NCBI RefSeq assembly: GCF_000348985.1
Contig: NC_035923.1
Span: forward strand, 1,346,757 to 1,410,756
Length of the DNA stretch: 64,000 nt
Reading direction: 5' to 3'
DNA from: Huiozyma naganishii CBS 8797
Lineage: Eukaryota; Ascomycota; Saccharomycetes; Saccharomycetales; Saccharomycetaceae
Below the pieces are notes generated by a model, which made no database searches, had not been told where the DNA came from, and saw nothing but the letters and a program-made list of their open reading frames with translations. Below are positions 28,676 through 39,604 of the stretch, one piece after another (the stretch's first letter is position 1; every line of letters starts with the position of its first letter). The translations under genes were made by a program, and so were the position numbers.

Positions 28676-29800
28676 ATGTCACAACCGCTAGACTCTTCTA
28701 AAGTAACAATCGTACCCACGGGGACCCCATCGGCGCCAATCCCCAATGAGAAACTCCGATTTGGGAAACAGTTCACGGACCATATGTTGCAAGTGGAATG
28801 GACCGCGGAAAACGGGTGGGATGCACCCGTTATAAAACCGTACGGTCCATTTTCGATCGACCCCTCCTGCTGCGTGTTACACTATGCCTTCGAGTTGTTT
28901 GAAGGTATGAAGGCATATTGGACCGTTGATGACCAGATTAGCTTGTTCAGACCAGAGAGGAACATGAGTAGGATGAACAAGTCAGCGGCACGTATCTGTC
29001 TCCCCGAATTTGACACGGAGGAACTTATCAAGTTGATCGGGCTGTTACTCCAACAGGATAAACACCTGATCCCCAAGGGTGAAGGTTACTCCCTGTACAT
29101 TAGACCTACAATGATAGGCACTACAAACGCGATTGGTGTTGGGGCACCGGACAGAGCATTACTGTTTGTCATTTGTTCCCCAGTGGGGCCATACTACAAG
29201 ACTGGTTTCAAATCCGTGAAACTTGAAGCTACAGATTATGCGACCAGGGCATGGCCCGGTGGTGTTGGGGATAAGAAGTTGGGTGCCAATTATGCCCCAT
29301 GTATCCAACCTCAATTGAGAGCCGCCTCGAAGGGGTACCATCAGAACCTATGGCTTTTCGGTCCCGAAAAATACGTCACAGAAGTTGGGACCATGAACTG
29401 TTTTTTTGTCTTTGAGAATAAGACCCAAAATGTGAAGGAACTGGTCACTGCACCATTGGATGGGACAATCTTAGAAGGTGTCACTAGAGACTCGATTTTG
29501 ACGTTGGCACGTGCGAGATTGGACCCTACGGAATGGCAAATTAGTGAACGGTACTGTTCCATCTTTGAAGTAAGAGAAAGAGCCCAAAGGGGTGAATTAC
29601 TGGAGGTGTTTGGATCTGGTACTGCAGCTACTGTTTCTCCCATCGAGGAGATAGGTTTTGAGGGGGGATCCATCCCTGTGCCATTGAGCGAGGGAGAACA
29701 ATCGGGTCCCCTAACAAAAGATATAGCTCGGTGGATTATGGAAATACAGTATGGCAAGAGCAAGTTCCAAGACTGGTCAAGGATTGTCGCTGAGGCATGA
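28676..29800 (+). CDS. BAT2: Branched-chain amino acid aminotransferase, cytosolic type
   Basis: The 374-residue PLP enzyme transfers the amino group between glutamate and the 2-oxo acids of Leu, Ile and Val. The catalytic lysine is K201 in GDKKLGANYAP. The fold-type IV signature follows (EVGTMNCFFVF; GTILEGVTRDS; FGSGTAATVSPI). Translation from the first ATG gives no mitochondrial presequence, so it resembles cytosolic Bat2 rather than Bat1; the frame extends only seven codons upstream, through a TTG. The position next to RPS4 matches YJR148W. A Gcn4-like hexamer and a strong TATA run lie upstream. Confidence 0.94.
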   Translation: MSQPLDSSKVTIVPTGTPSAPIPNEKLRFGKQFTDHMLQVEWTAENGWDAPVIKPYGPFSIDPSCCVLHYAFELFEGMKAYWTVDDQISLFRPERNMSRMNKSAARICLPEFDTEELIKLIGLLLQQDKHLIPKGEGYSLYIRPTMIGTTNAIGVGAPDRALLFVICSPVGPYYKTGFKSVKLEATDYATRAWPGGVGDKKLGANYAPCIQPQLRAASKGYHQNLWLFGPEKYVTEVGTMNCFFVFENKTQNVKELVTAPLDGTILEGVTRDSILTLARARLDPTEWQISERYCSIFEVRERAQRGELLEVFGSGTAATVSPIEEIGFEGGSIPVPLSEGEQSGPLTKDIARWIMEIQYGKSKFQDWSRIVAEA

Positions 29801-30729
29801 GTGTACGTATATACGTAATCAGCTGTCTATATCCGGGCTATCAATAATTTAGATTTTTGCATTTTATTTTCAATCTTTGAAAACGAATAGGTACAGAGAG
29901 TGACAGAAAATAGTAATAAACAAGAAAATAAAGGGACTGAGAGTGTGCTATTCAACAAAGAAGTAACCCAAAGCCACCTTCCTCCTTGAGAAATCGCAAG
30001 TATACCTGTTTTACATAAATGGGCGGTGACTGAGTAAACCAAAGCTACCTCTGACTACCCACCGACGTGTTGCTGTTTCCCAAAACAGGGCATTATCTCG
30101 AACCGAAATTCTCCCCCATACGAAGCAAAAGAAGGGCATCCCAACAACACCTCTCCTCCCGTGCCCTCAAAAATCCCAGCTCTCAACAAAGTCGCATTCC
30201 CAGGGCCCAGACACAGAATACCCCACTGCAACGTGTTTTTAGGGGAACAGCCCGGAAAGGGTATTATTCTTGCTTTTTTTGACCGCATCGGGACACACCC
30301 CGCACCCGCTGCTTCCCCACCGCAGAACAGACAAGACAGCGCTTGGAAGTCAGCCGCACCGGTTCCACGCCAATTTAGGGGTGCGGAGTGACAAATACGC
30401 AAATTGCAGGTGGCAGAGGGGAAGGCAAGCTGCGCTGTCAATGTACAATGGCCGTGTGCAGGCAAGCCCTAGAGAAAGCAGAATGTGGAAGGCATTGCGC
30501 TGGGAGCGGACCCCTAACTCGTGATGCCCAGGTGCATGGCAGCAAGAGGGGAACAGCAAACGTCAAATACGTCGTACGATGTGTGTGCTGCTCAACGGTG
30601 GACTTGGTATAAAAGGAGCTTCAGCCTTCTGCTTGTCTTGACTTCCATTTTCTGTTGCTTGTGTCACTTTCAAGACGCTGCGTCTCTTGTTGCAAACAGT
30701 TAGTTAAAGGAAAAAATCACAAGAGCACT
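29801..30729. other. Promoter region of the hexose transporter gene
   Basis: This stretch is an unusually long and GC-rich upstream region between BAT2 and the hexose transporter. A TATAAAAG box lies at 30608-30615, about 115 bases before the ATG at 30730. Overlapping open frames on both strands have no family features. Confidence 0.6.
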
Positions 30730-32412
30730 ATGTATCATTACGAGAGTGAGGGAGTCCCTCCTAATGTGACTAACTCCAACTCGTTGGGGTCTGACCCTTC
30801 GTACAAGGAGGATAACGAGTTCTTGAAGGATAACGGTAGTGAAAACCCTGAGTTTATCAAGGAGATCCCAAAGAAGCCGGCCTCCGCTTACGTCACGGTT
30901 TCGTTGCTGTGTCTGATGGTCGCCTTTGGTGGTTACATCTTTGGTTGGGATACCGGTACGATTTCTGGGTTTATCCAACAGACTGACTTTATAAGAAGGT
31001 TTGGGCAGCAGCGTTCCGATGGGACTTACTACTTGTCCAAAGTCCGTACAGGGTTGATCGTGGGTATCTTCAGTATCGGATGTGCCATTGGTGGGATCGC
31101 CTTTTCTAAAATAGGTGACCAGGTTGGTCGTAGACTGGCCCTTGTGTTTGTTACAGCGGTGTACATGGTCGGGTTGGTCATATCGATTGCATCGATCAAT
31201 AAATGGTACCAGTATTTCATCGGTAGAATTATTTCTGGCTTGGGTGTCGGTGGGATAGCCGTTTACTCGCCCCTACTAATTTCAGAAGTCTCTCCCAAAC
31301 ATGTCAGAGGTACACTGGTTTCCTGCTACCAGTTGATGATCACATTGGGGATCTTCTTGGGTTACTGTACCAACTACGGTACGAAAAACTACGACAACTC
31401 TGTACAATGGAGAGTCCCATTGGGGCTGGGGTTTGCGTGGGCTTTGTTCATGATCGCAGCAATGTTTTTTGTTCCGGAATCTCCACGGTACTTGATTGAA
31501 AAGGGAAGAATGGAGGATGCGAAAAGATCTGTGTCTCAATCTAACAAAGTTTCCGTCGATGACCCAGCAGTAGTGTCTGAAGTCGAACTGCTACATGCAG
31601 GGATTGAGTTGGAGAGAGCAGCAGGATCCGCCACTTGGGATGAATTGTTCTCCACGAAGGGTAAAGTTCTTCAACGGTTGATCATGGGTGTCATTATCCA
31701 GTCTTTGCAACAGCTAACGGGTGCAAACTACTTCTTCTACTACGGTACCACCATTTTCAAGTCTGTAGGGTTGGAAGATTCTTTCCAAACCTCGATTATT
31801 ATCGGTGTTGTCAATTTCGCTTCCACTTTCTTCGGGATATACTTTGTGGAGAGATTTGGGCGTCGGAGATGTCTATTGTGGGGTGCTGCGACAATGGTTG
31901 CATGCTTCGTGGTGTACGCATCCGTCGGTGTCACGAGACTGTATCCAAATGGTATGGATCAACCATCTTCCAAGGGTGCTGGTAACTGTATGATCGTCTT
32001 CACTTGTTTCTTTATCTTCTGCTTCGCCACCACTTGGGCTCCAATTGCTTACGTCATCGTTGCCGAGACTTTCCCATTGAGAATTAAGGCCAAGGGTATG
32101 TCCATCTCCGTGGCTGCCAACTGGATTTGGAACTTTTTGCTAGGGTTCTTCACTCCGTTTATTACCGGGGCTATCAACTTCTATTACGGGTACGTCTTTA
32201 TGGGATGTTTGGTTTTTGCCTTCTTCTATGTGTTTTTCTTTGTTCCAGAGACTAAAGGGTTGACTCTTGAAGAAGTTAACACAATGTGGGAGGAAAACGT
32301 TCTTCCATGGAAGTCACCCTCTTGGGTCCCACCATCAAGAAGAGGAGCAGATTACGATGTCGCTGCTATGTCTAGTGATACTAGACCATGGTACAAGAAG
32401 ATGAGTTCTTAA
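30730..32412 (+). CDS. HXT: Hexose transporter, Hxt family (MFS sugar porter)
   Basis: The 560-residue plasma-membrane protein is a 12-segment facilitator of glucose and related hexoses. Sugar porter signatures are in order: GRRLAL after segment 2, [12 protein letters not shown] (about residue 250) before the central loop, the sugar-contact motif [13 protein letters not shown] (about 326-338), the GRRRCLLWG loop and [11 protein letters not shown] (about 506) after segment 12. The acidic, hydrophilic N-terminus of about 55 residues is typical of Hxt proteins and carries endocytosis signals in that family. ATG 30730 is chosen; the longer frame has only non-ATG starts. The exact Hxt ortholog and affinity class cannot be decided from sequence alone. 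Confidence 0.93.
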   Translation: MYHYESEGVPPNVTNSNSLGSDPSYKEDNEFLKDNGSENPEFIKEIPKKPASAYVTVSLLCLMVAFGGYIFGWDTGTISGFIQQTDFIRRFGQQRSDGTYYLSKVRTGLIVGIFSIGCAIGGIAFSKIGDQVGRRLALVFVTAVYMVGLVISIASINKWYQYFIGRIISGLGVGGIAVYSPLLISEVSPKHVRGTLVSCYQLMITLGIFLGYCTNYGTKNYDNSVQWRVPLGLGFAWALFMIAAMFFVPESPRYLIEKGRMEDAKRSVSQSNKVSVDDPAVVSEVELLHAGIELERAAGSATWDELFSTKGKVLQRLIMGVIIQSLQQLTGANYFFYYGTTIFKSVGLEDSFQTSIIIGVVNFASTFFGIYFVERFGRRRCLLWGAATMVACFVVYASVGVTRLYPNGMDQPSSKGAGNCMIVFTCFFIFCFATTWAPIAYVIVAETFPLRIKAKGMSISVAANWIWNFLLGFFTPFITGAINFYYGYVFMGCLVFAFFYVFFFVPETKGLTLEEVNTMWEENVLPWKSPSWVPPSRRGADYDVAAMSSDTRPWYKKMSS

Positions 32413-33706
32413 GGGTATAATGGCGTTTATACCTTCTCATTCTGTACCTTGCCACTCTTTATTTTTGACCTTCTTGACCTCTTTGCTTACCTACAAACGT
32501 TCTATATTTATAATATTTTTTATGTATTCTGAAAAAACCCATGATTACTCTTAGTTATTTGAAGGTGTATACGTCACCTCAGAGAAATCTGACCGTCGAA
32601 TGCAGATAATAATGCCGTGTTGCTTAAATGTGCACTCTGCAAAGGTAGAGAAAATCAAGTTATTATTTTGTCAGTTTGGAATAGCTCGCCAACTTATGCT
32701 TGACATAAATGATTTAGTGGTCAAATAAAGGTCGCCCAACCCTGCCTCAAATCAAACAATCGACGAGAGGGTTCAGGAGACACTGTACGACCATCAGCAA
32801 TATACTACTACAGTTCTTAATCAAGATGTCTCTTTGTCCGGTTTGTTAGAATAGCAATCAAACATAGTATGCTGGTCTTCCCTAGAGAGCAAAAAAACAC
32901 TGCCTTATTATTATATTTGTGGTTTCGAGAGTTCGAGCAGGACACTATTTCACTAGTCTTGAAGAAAAAACTCCTGTCTCTTAAAAAAGAAACTACAATA
33001 AACTCTGAAAGTATAACTCGAATATTATTTCCCATCCTATTGGACAATATCGTTGCTGTTTTACATTATACGAAATGGTTGTTACCGCTCGCAACCAAAA
33101 CTGATATATGACTTTAAGGATATGGGCAGTGAAACGAGCTATAGCCAATTCACGAGGACACCAACATTTTAAAATATCTTGACTTTTATTTACTGTTCTA
33201 CCATGATAATTTTTGGAAAAGAGAGGATGAATGCTTGGAACAAATGCACATCCAAGTCAACACCTAGAATTCGAAAGTTAATGGAATAGAAACTGCCACG
33301 TTTAATGAAGACTCTATGTGCTCCCAAATCAATGCCCTATATTCAACGGCCAATGCCCAGGTATGCTTAACAAATACTATACAAGCTATAATGTCCTGCT
33401 TGCCTATAAGATCACTCCAACTTTATCATTTTAGTATCTTTTTTTCTTAGCACTATGAATAATATATGTTCAAGTGAGTGTTTACTTGTCTACTTTTGTG
33501 GTTTTCTCTGTACACTATTTGATCTATTGGAGAAACACTCTAGAAGAAAGTTCCAAATATTCTGCATCGTTGTCGAGACCATTTCAGTACAACGATAGGG
33601 TAAACATGTCAAGCTAAGCTCTGTGTAATCCTTGCTTTTTTTTTGCGCACACTTTTAAAGAGAGTGAAGTGTAACTATATTTTCTGTATCTACAGGAGTA
33701 CAATTG

Positions 33707-34027
33707 TTACATACTGTCGACCGTCTTTGAAATACATTGGACAGTTGTAGATTGATCATTGTAGGTAAAAGTAGAACGAGAGCGCTTTTGTTTGGTGACA
33801 TTCCCACATTTTTTTATTACTCCATTGCAATTGTCATCCATCATAAAATACCAATACCCATACCCGGTTCCTGTAGGATGAACGTATATTTGGAGAGTAT
33901 AAGTTTCTCCGAGCAATGGTTTCGAAAAAATGCAAGCTATGTGAGTATTGATATTAGATATCTTTAAAGCACTTATCATCGTCAGAAATGACCAAGTATC
34001 GAGAGAAAGTGGGCTGAGTTTCGCCAT
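33707..34027 (-). CDS. Hypothetical small protein, possibly an eroded gene
   Basis: From an ATG at 34027 the frame gives 106 residues with an aromatic/glycine-rich stretch (GTGYGYWYFMMDDNCNG) and several cysteines near the C-terminus. I do not recognise the family. The frame remains open upstream to 34234 without an ATG. A diverged counterpart about 1.34 kb away (34917-35509) is split into two frames, so both are probably remnants of one ancestral gene. Confidence 0.25.
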   Translation of the reverse strand: MAKLSPLSLDTWSFLTMISALKISNINTHIACIFSKPLLGETYTLQIYVHPTGTGYGYWYFMMDDNCNGVIKKCGNVTKQKRSRSTFTYNDQSTTVQCISKTVDSM

Positions 34028-34916
34028 CACATCAAGCAACCATCGGAAAGAGTCCGAATACACTGTGCTGTGTCGTTCTCCAAGGTGTTCTTTTTGCCTG
34101 TTTGTTTTTCCACTGCGAGTAAGACTTAAACACAGTAAGCGGGTCGTTCCTTCCTTGAAAAAACAAACGTTAAAAATAAGGCACTGATCTATTATTATAT
34201 TTTTTTTTCTTGTGCTATTGTTATGGAAACACAATATTTGAAATATTCGTTTACCAACAAACCCCTGTCTTAGAAGCGAGCTCGTAGAAAGAAACTACGT
34301 TGCACTCTGAGAGTACAAATCGGACATTATCCTCCTTCCTAGTAGGAAAAAAGAATATAAATGAAAGAGCAATTCCTGTTTTGTAAATGGTCGTTCCCCA
34401 TCGCGACCAAATTTAACACACACGTCTGTGCCCAATCCAGGAAGATACTACGATTTTAAAATATTTTGATCCTTACTAAGCCTTTTACCAAGGTATTTTA
34501 CGTGAGCACTGTCGAAATGATAGCCCATACTCAACGACCAATACACAGAGCGCCTGCTTAATAACATCTGTTTTTTTGCAGCAGCGCCTGGGTAGTGATG
34601 ACATCCATTAATAACCACACCTTTTCCCCACTTCTTTTGTCTATGTAATCAAAGCTACCTTAAATCCCCGACTAGTTAAGGATATGACGTTAGATAGCCA
34701 AAAGGAAATACCAGGGCAAGGCCAACATAATTTCCATATCTTACCTGAGTTTCATGCGATTTAAACGTTCATATTTTACTACTCTATTTGTTCAGCAAGG
34801 TGAGTAACAGAGGCTCAAGTTTGTATTTACTTCTCCACTCTGGTAGTGTCTGTATTCACACACTATAAGTTCACTTGATCTCTCGGAGTTGCACTTTAAG
34901 CGAGTGTTCAAAATAC

Positions 34917-35509
34917 TTAGTCGTATTTGTAAAAAGAGTTCACTACGAAAGTAAGGCGGATATGTCTAATCAAGCTGTGTAGAGTCCTTTCTTTTCCCTG
35001 TGACCTTGCAGACGTGATTGAATTTTCTGGATGTACATAATACAGTAGTTTCACGTCGTCAGCCGTCTCAGCAAAGCATCGAGGTGTTATGATTTGGTCA
35101 ATCTTAGTGTTAGCACGAAAGGGGAATGTCCCGTTAACTGGCCATAACTTTGTTATAGCAAGTTTTGTAAATATTAACCGTACAACCCAATGAAGAAAGT
35201 CACAACCAACAAGATAAACAAACCAGACAGTATTCGAATGGAGCCCAAAGTGCCATTGAATTGGTGGGGGAGCCAACCGAGTGAAACCACGGTAACCACA
35301 GTACATAACTTCTGGTGTGCTGCACTTACCCTGCTACTCTTTTTTGCTCTTCTACTATAACACAAACTGCTTGGTACGAGCAACAGAACGAGTACGTTGA
35401 GTACCAGTAAGATAGAGGTTGTTGTGATAACCAAATCAGGCCACCGCGACTTCCTGTCAATTGTTACGTGCCGTACGACGTTACGACTTATCGTGTCTCT
35501 ATCTCCCAA
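34917..35509 (-). pseudogene. Broken counterpart of the 33.7-34.2 kb frame
   Basis: Two overlapping minus-strand frames (35174-35509, with no ATG start and a hydrophobic stretch of about 25 residues, and 34917-35306 from an ATG) occupy the place of the single frame 1.3 kb to the left. Their C-terminal part (RCFAETADD) aligns with CISKTVDS of the other copy at DNA level. The family is unknown. Confidence 0.25.
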
Positions 35510-35716
35510 ACAGGAATGTGGACGTTTTAGTAAACGAATGCCAGATTTGGTAATCTGTCTTAGATTCCTTCGCGTGCCTACTCACAGTAAAAAAAAGGAC
35601 CTCTAAACGAGTACTCAGCGGGTATCTCTTTTGAACTGAGTGGTGTGCACACACCTGAGTGCTCCGAGGCTATGGAACGAAGCAGCACCTTTGACAGGTG
35701 TAACATTGAGCACGAA

Positions 35717-35725
35717 TATATTTAA
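35717..35725 (+). promoter_or_regulatory. TATA element of Tir-type gene A
   Basis: TATATTTAA lies 118 bases upstream of the ATG at 35843. Confidence 0.4.
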
Positions 35726-35842
35726 GGACCTCGATCATGGTCTGGCACTAAGAATTTTATTACCTGTTCTTTCTTTAAGTAATTGTAGTTTCTTGCTAAA
35801 AGGCAAAAGTACGCACAACTAACACCTTCCACTCGCTTAAAA

Positions 35843-37444
35843 ATGAAGTTGTCCACATCCGTCGCTTCCTTGGCCGCTACCGCTGGTTTGGCACAGGCCG
35901 ACCAATTGACTCCAGAACAGAACGCTGTTTTGATTGTTCTGTTCAAAGATGTTTTCAAGAACTTTCCAAAGTACGGTTCTTGGTTCATGAGCTCTGGGTT
36001 TGGTGTTCCAAACAACATCATTGAAGTTTACGAAGCTGCTCATACCTACACTGACGATTCTTTCTCCACCATGTTGACTTCCTTGGAGATGAGTCAAATC
36101 ATGCCTATGGTTACCGCTGTCCCATGGTACAGCAGTTACTTGTCTGCTGAGGTTGCCGCTGCCCTAGCTCCATTCCAAACCACTGTGACCCACACTTCAA
36201 GCTCTTCTCCAGCTGCCCCAACCACTACCAGCACCACTTCTTCCACTACTACTGATGCACCAACAACTTCGTCTACCCCAACCACCACTGCTGCTCCATC
36301 CACTACCGCTGATGGATGGACCACTCTTCCAGTTGAAGACCCTATGGTTCAAAGCATGGAGCTGGCCGTCTACGTTAAAGACATCAACGCCAACATGCAG
36401 CAATACCTTAACTTCCAACAAGCCAACCCAGGCCAGCCATACCCTCCTGCTATTGCCCAAGCCGTCATGCACGCCATGATGGGCCAACCAGAGTCTGAGT
36501 ACATGACCCTTTTGACTGGTATTGACCCAGCGACTGTGCAAATGATGTTGAGCGGTGTCCCATGGTACTCCACCAGATTGGAACAGGCCTTGGATGCTAC
36601 CTTCAGAGCCAGACACGTTGTTGTCAAGACTGCTGCCCCAGGTGAATCCTCTGCCGCTGCTTCTTCCGTTGTTTCCTCTACTGCTGCATCATCTGCCGCT
36701 GCTTCCTCTGCCGCTGCTTCTTCCGTTGTTTCTTCTGCTCCAGTCTCTTCTGTTGCGGCATCCTCTGCTCCAGTTTCTTCTGTTGTGGCATCCTCTGCTG
36801 CTGCTTCTTCCGTCGTTTCTTCTGCTCCACGTGTCTTCCGTTGCTGTTTCTCCGTTTCCGCTGCTCCAACTGAAAGGAACACCACTTACGGTGTCTCCAC
36901 CCAATGGACTACTGCTACCTCTTTGTACCACAACACCACGACGGTGAACAGTTGTCCATCTGAGAGCGCCAAGACTGCGACAACGACTACCGGGAAGACC
37001 GACACATTGACGTCCACTGTTTGTGACGAAGTGTGCCACTCCAAGAAGTCTGAAGAAGCCAAGAGAACCGCCACTGCCACTGAGGTGAACACATCCACTG
37101 TCACTGCCACTGTCTGTGACGAAGTGTGCCACTCCAAGAAGTCTGAGGAAGCCAAGAAGTCTGCCGCTGCTACCACCACTATATGCGATGAGGTCTGTGA
37201 ATCCAAAAAGTCTGCTGAAGCCACTCAGACTGCTACTGCCACTGTCACCACCACTACTGGTAAGGGTAAGGCTGCTACCTCTGGTTCCGCTGCTGGATCC
37301 GCTGTCCCAACTACTGTGGCCCAAGTCACCAAGTCCACTGCAGTTGCCTCCCCAGCCATTCACCAACAAACTGCCAACGGTGCCGTTAAGAATGCTGCTG
37401 GTTTCGGTTTCGGTGTTCTAGCTGCGGCTGCTCTACTGTTGTAA
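35843..37444 (+). CDS. Tir/Dan-type GPI cell-wall mannoprotein A (two PAU-like domains)
   Basis: The 533-residue secreted protein has a signal peptide (MKLSTSVASLAATAGLAQA), a first, diverged SRP1/TIP1 (PAU) domain at about 20-113 ending in the hallmark VPWYSSYL, a Thr/Pro-rich linker, and a second PAU-like domain at about 166-262 (VPWYSTRL). Ser/Ala repeats follow, then three Cys-x3-Cys modules (CDEVCHSKKSEEAK-like, about 393-452) and a hydrophobic GPI-anchor tail. S. cerevisiae Tir/Dan proteins are wall mannoproteins induced by cold or lack of oxygen. Bases 36316-37165 are almost identical to 43501-44320 of gene B. In that block, +1 and -1 indels near 36830 and 36851 change about seven residues to RVFRCCF-like. 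Convergent with YCT1. Confidence 0.85.
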   Translation: MKLSTSVASLAATAGLAQADQLTPEQNAVLIVLFKDVFKNFPKYGSWFMSSGFGVPNNIIEVYEAAHTYTDDSFSTMLTSLEMSQIMPMVTAVPWYSSYLSAEVAAALAPFQTTVTHTSSSSPAAPTTTSTTSSTTTDAPTTSSTPTTTAAPSTTADGWTTLPVEDPMVQSMELAVYVKDINANMQQYLNFQQANPGQPYPPAIAQAVMHAMMGQPESEYMTLLTGIDPATVQMMLSGVPWYSTRLEQALDATFRARHVVVKTAAPGESSAAASSVVSSTAASSAAASSAAASSVVSSAPVSSVAASSAPVSSVVASSAAASSVVSSAPRVFRCCFSVSAAPTERNTTYGVSTQWTTATSLYHNTTTVNSCPSESAKTATTTTGKTDTLTSTVCDEVCHSKKSEEAKRTATATEVNTSTVTATVCDEVCHSKKSEEAKKSAAATTTICDEVCESKKSAEATQTATATVTTTTGKGKAATSGSAAGSAVPTTVAQVTKSTAVASPAIHQQTANGAVKNAAGFGFGVLAAAALLL

Positions 37445-37963
37445 GTTCAGCTGTGATATACCTTTATTAACATAGTGTAACCGTTTATCTTTTTCTTTCT
37501 ATAAGACCAATATAAAATGAATTCAAGTACGTATTTTATGCTGTAGTTTATTCTTTGACGCTATGCATGGGAGAGTACTGTTTTTTTTTAGTTCAAGATG
37601 TATCTAATAACGTTGGATTCCACGATCATATTGGATTTGCAATTGGCCATATACTGCATTCTAAGGCAAGACTAAGTTAAAGACACAGTAGAGAGAAGAA
37701 AGTTGTATTTACCGCAGTTATCGAGATAGGAATTTTCGAGAGATACACGACAATCCCTTTTGTTACTGAACAACCCTGACATACATGTAATCTGTCGCTG
37801 TATAGTCTCCGCCTATTTACTGCTCCAAGTACGGCTTTGTTTGTTGATCAACTTCTAACTGTCTTGTCTCCTGGCAATTTATTTCCAATTAGAATTGTAT
37901 CAGCTACTAACTTTTTGATTGACAATATTTATCATACACAAGAATGAAAGTAAGGTCACCTAT
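37445..37963. other. Intergenic region, Tir-type gene A to YCT1
   Basis: This is 519 bases between two convergent stops. AT-rich tracts suit 3' end formation; nothing else is seen. Confidence 0.5.
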
Positions 37964-39604
37964 TTACAACGGATATATGAAGAATTCATTCTCCAAATCA
38001 GTTAAATCCAATTGTGCGCCACTGGCGCTTATATTTTCACCTTCATACTGGACAATACCGTCTTTTTCTGTTGATTGAGACAGTTTTTCCAACCTGATTT
38101 TATTTCTACGACGCAGAATGAACCAGATTACGAGAGCCAATGACGGGGCAAAAAAGAAGGACAACACAATCTGAACAATCCAGGCAGGGATAAATCTTGG
38201 AGCGTCACGATCTTGCCACAGTTGAGGAGAAATAATGTTTGAGATACAATACCAAAACATGACCAGTCCAGTCCTTGTCACTCTCTTAGTATATCCTGCA
38301 CAACTGGTGACGTTCCAACTGAACATCAAAATCCAAGGTACACCAAATAGTGGGGAAGCTAAACAGAGCATAGCAATCAACGCAATATTCTTTCCCCATG
38401 TGATAGCTACCATGGCAATGGATGCTGCCAACGACGGAATCGTCCAAAATACAACAGAAAAGGCAGTGAAATTCTTCTTGTATAATAAGAAAATTGTCGC
38501 AACTGCTGCAAGGACAGATGCAAAACCGCCAGAGACAATGGAGACTATAGTCGTGTCTAAGTTGGACGTATGACCAATGTTTTTGAAAAGGATATTTTGC
38601 ATGTACGTTAGATTATTTGCCAACTGCTGACATAAGAAAAAAGCACAGAACAACCATGTAACTGGGTCTTTAAAAGTTTCAATAACTTGATATTTTTTTA
38701 TGGTCTTTTGTTCGATCGAAGAATGGGACGTTCTTTGCACTCTTCTGATAACCCAAACTTTTTCCTCGGCGGAAAGAAACTTGGCATCCGTTGGGTTGCT
38801 GGGATATACCAAAAAAACGACAATTGTCATTAAAAATGTCATACCTCCAATAATAATAATGAATAGTTTCCAAATATGAACCACAGTATGGGCATGGAGA
38901 ATACCATAAGCAATCAACGAGACGAAAACTCCACAACCAATACAACTTGTGTAGAAAATCGGGGCATATGCATTCTTCTCCTCCGGTGTTAAAAACTGGG
39001 TCATGGTAATATTCAAAGTTGGAACAGCGATGGATTCAACAAACCCCAAAAAGAACCGCAAAGCGTATATACCTTGGTAATTGTAAGCGGTGCAGTGCAA
39101 AAAAATAATAACCGTCCAGGAAACACACATTAAAACCATGACTTTACGAATGGCAAACTTTTGGACCCAGATCAGGTTCATTAGACCGATAATGTAACCA
39201 ACGTAAAACAGGGTATTGGAATTGTTGTATCTATTTTGTGTTAGATGCACGTCATCCCATAGTTCAAAGATGGAGGCGTAAGATAGCGTAGCCTTGTCAG
39301 AGTACAATAAGAAATCAATTGAAGCAGTCAAGGATATAATAATCCATGCCACTTTACGCCGCAACTTTTTCTCTTGGACAGGAGTGATTTCTGGAACTAA
39401 AGAATCATGTTCTTCCATAAACGCAAATGTAATATCAGCATCTCTAGCTCTAATAATCTTGTATTCTCCAACCTTTTCCAAAGAGGACTGTGACTTTTCA
39501 CTCTCAGCCTCTACGTGGGTAATAACAGTGTCTTTGACCTCAACAGCATCTTTATTTGCAGAAGAACTAACTGAGTCAGTGTCCACAGTACCCGTGAATG
39601 CCAT
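37964..39604 (-). CDS. YCT1: Yct1-like cysteine transporter (Dal5 family, MFS)
   Basis: The 546-residue membrane protein belongs to the Dal5/allantoate permease branch of anion:cation symporters, with 12 hydrophobic segments. Several stretches identify it as Yct1, the high-affinity cysteine transporter: DADITFAFMEEHD with PEITPVQEKKLRRK before segment 1, DKATLSYASIFE in segment 1, and the C-terminal end LTDLENEFFIYPL. S. cerevisiae YCT1 is itself in a subtelomeric sulfur region of chromosome XII, near MHT1. It is divergent from SAM4 over about 1 kb containing a Met31/Met32-like site, so sulfur-limitation control is likely. Other family members (vitamin or sulfonate carriers) are less likely because of the C-terminus. 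Confidence 0.88.
   Translation of the reverse strand: MAFTGTVDTDSVSSSANKDAVEVKDTVITHVEAESEKSQSSLEKVGEYKIIRARDADITFAFMEEHDSLVPEITPVQEKKLRRKVAWIIISLTASIDFLLYSDKATLSYASIFELWDDVHLTQNRYNNSNTLFYVGYIIGLMNLIWVQKFAIRKVMVLMCVSWTVIIFLHCTAYNYQGIYALRFFLGFVESIAVPTLNITMTQFLTPEEKNAYAPIFYTSCIGCGVFVSLIAYGILHAHTVVHIWKLFIIIIGGMTFLMTIVVFLVYPSNPTDAKFLSAEEKVWVIRRVQRTSHSSIEQKTIKKYQVIETFKDPVTWLFCAFFLCQQLANNLTYMQNILFKNIGHTSNLDTTIVSIVSGGFASVLAAVATIFLLYKKNFTAFSVVFWTIPSLAASIAMVAITWGKNIALIAMLCLASPLFGVPWILMFSWNVTSCAGYTKRVTRTGLVMFWYCISNIISPQLWQDRDAPRFIPAWIVQIVLSFFFAPSLALVIWFILRRRNKIRLEKLSQSTEKDGIVQYEGENISASGAQLDLTDLENEFFIYPL

Larger units (their letters stand above)
32413..35842. repeat. Gene-poor 3.4 kb with an old tandem duplication
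   Basis: No intact conserved gene is seen. Two diverged copies of about 1.3 kb appear to lie in tandem, roughly 32865-34200 and 34200-35500. Matching landmarks are CCTGTCT with GAAACTAC (about 32970 and 34265), GATTTTAAAATAT-like (33168 and 34453), CAAGT..TATTTACTT-like (33470 and 34815) and the end of a minus-strand frame (about 33720 and 35065). Spacing is 1285-1345 bases. Each copy retains broken minus-strand frames. A TATATTTAA box at 35717-35725 belongs to the following gene. Confidence 0.5.

Noticed and set aside
30067..30703. Overlapping open frames on both strands upstream of the hexose transporter
   Set aside because: They overlap one another in a GC-rich promoter and show no recognisable protein features.
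36136..37369. Long minus-strand frames opposite Tir-type gene A, and the same at 43225-44739 opposite gene B
   Set aside because: They are low-complexity mirror frames of Ser/Thr/Ala codon repeats, with no signal peptide logic, promoter or family of their own.
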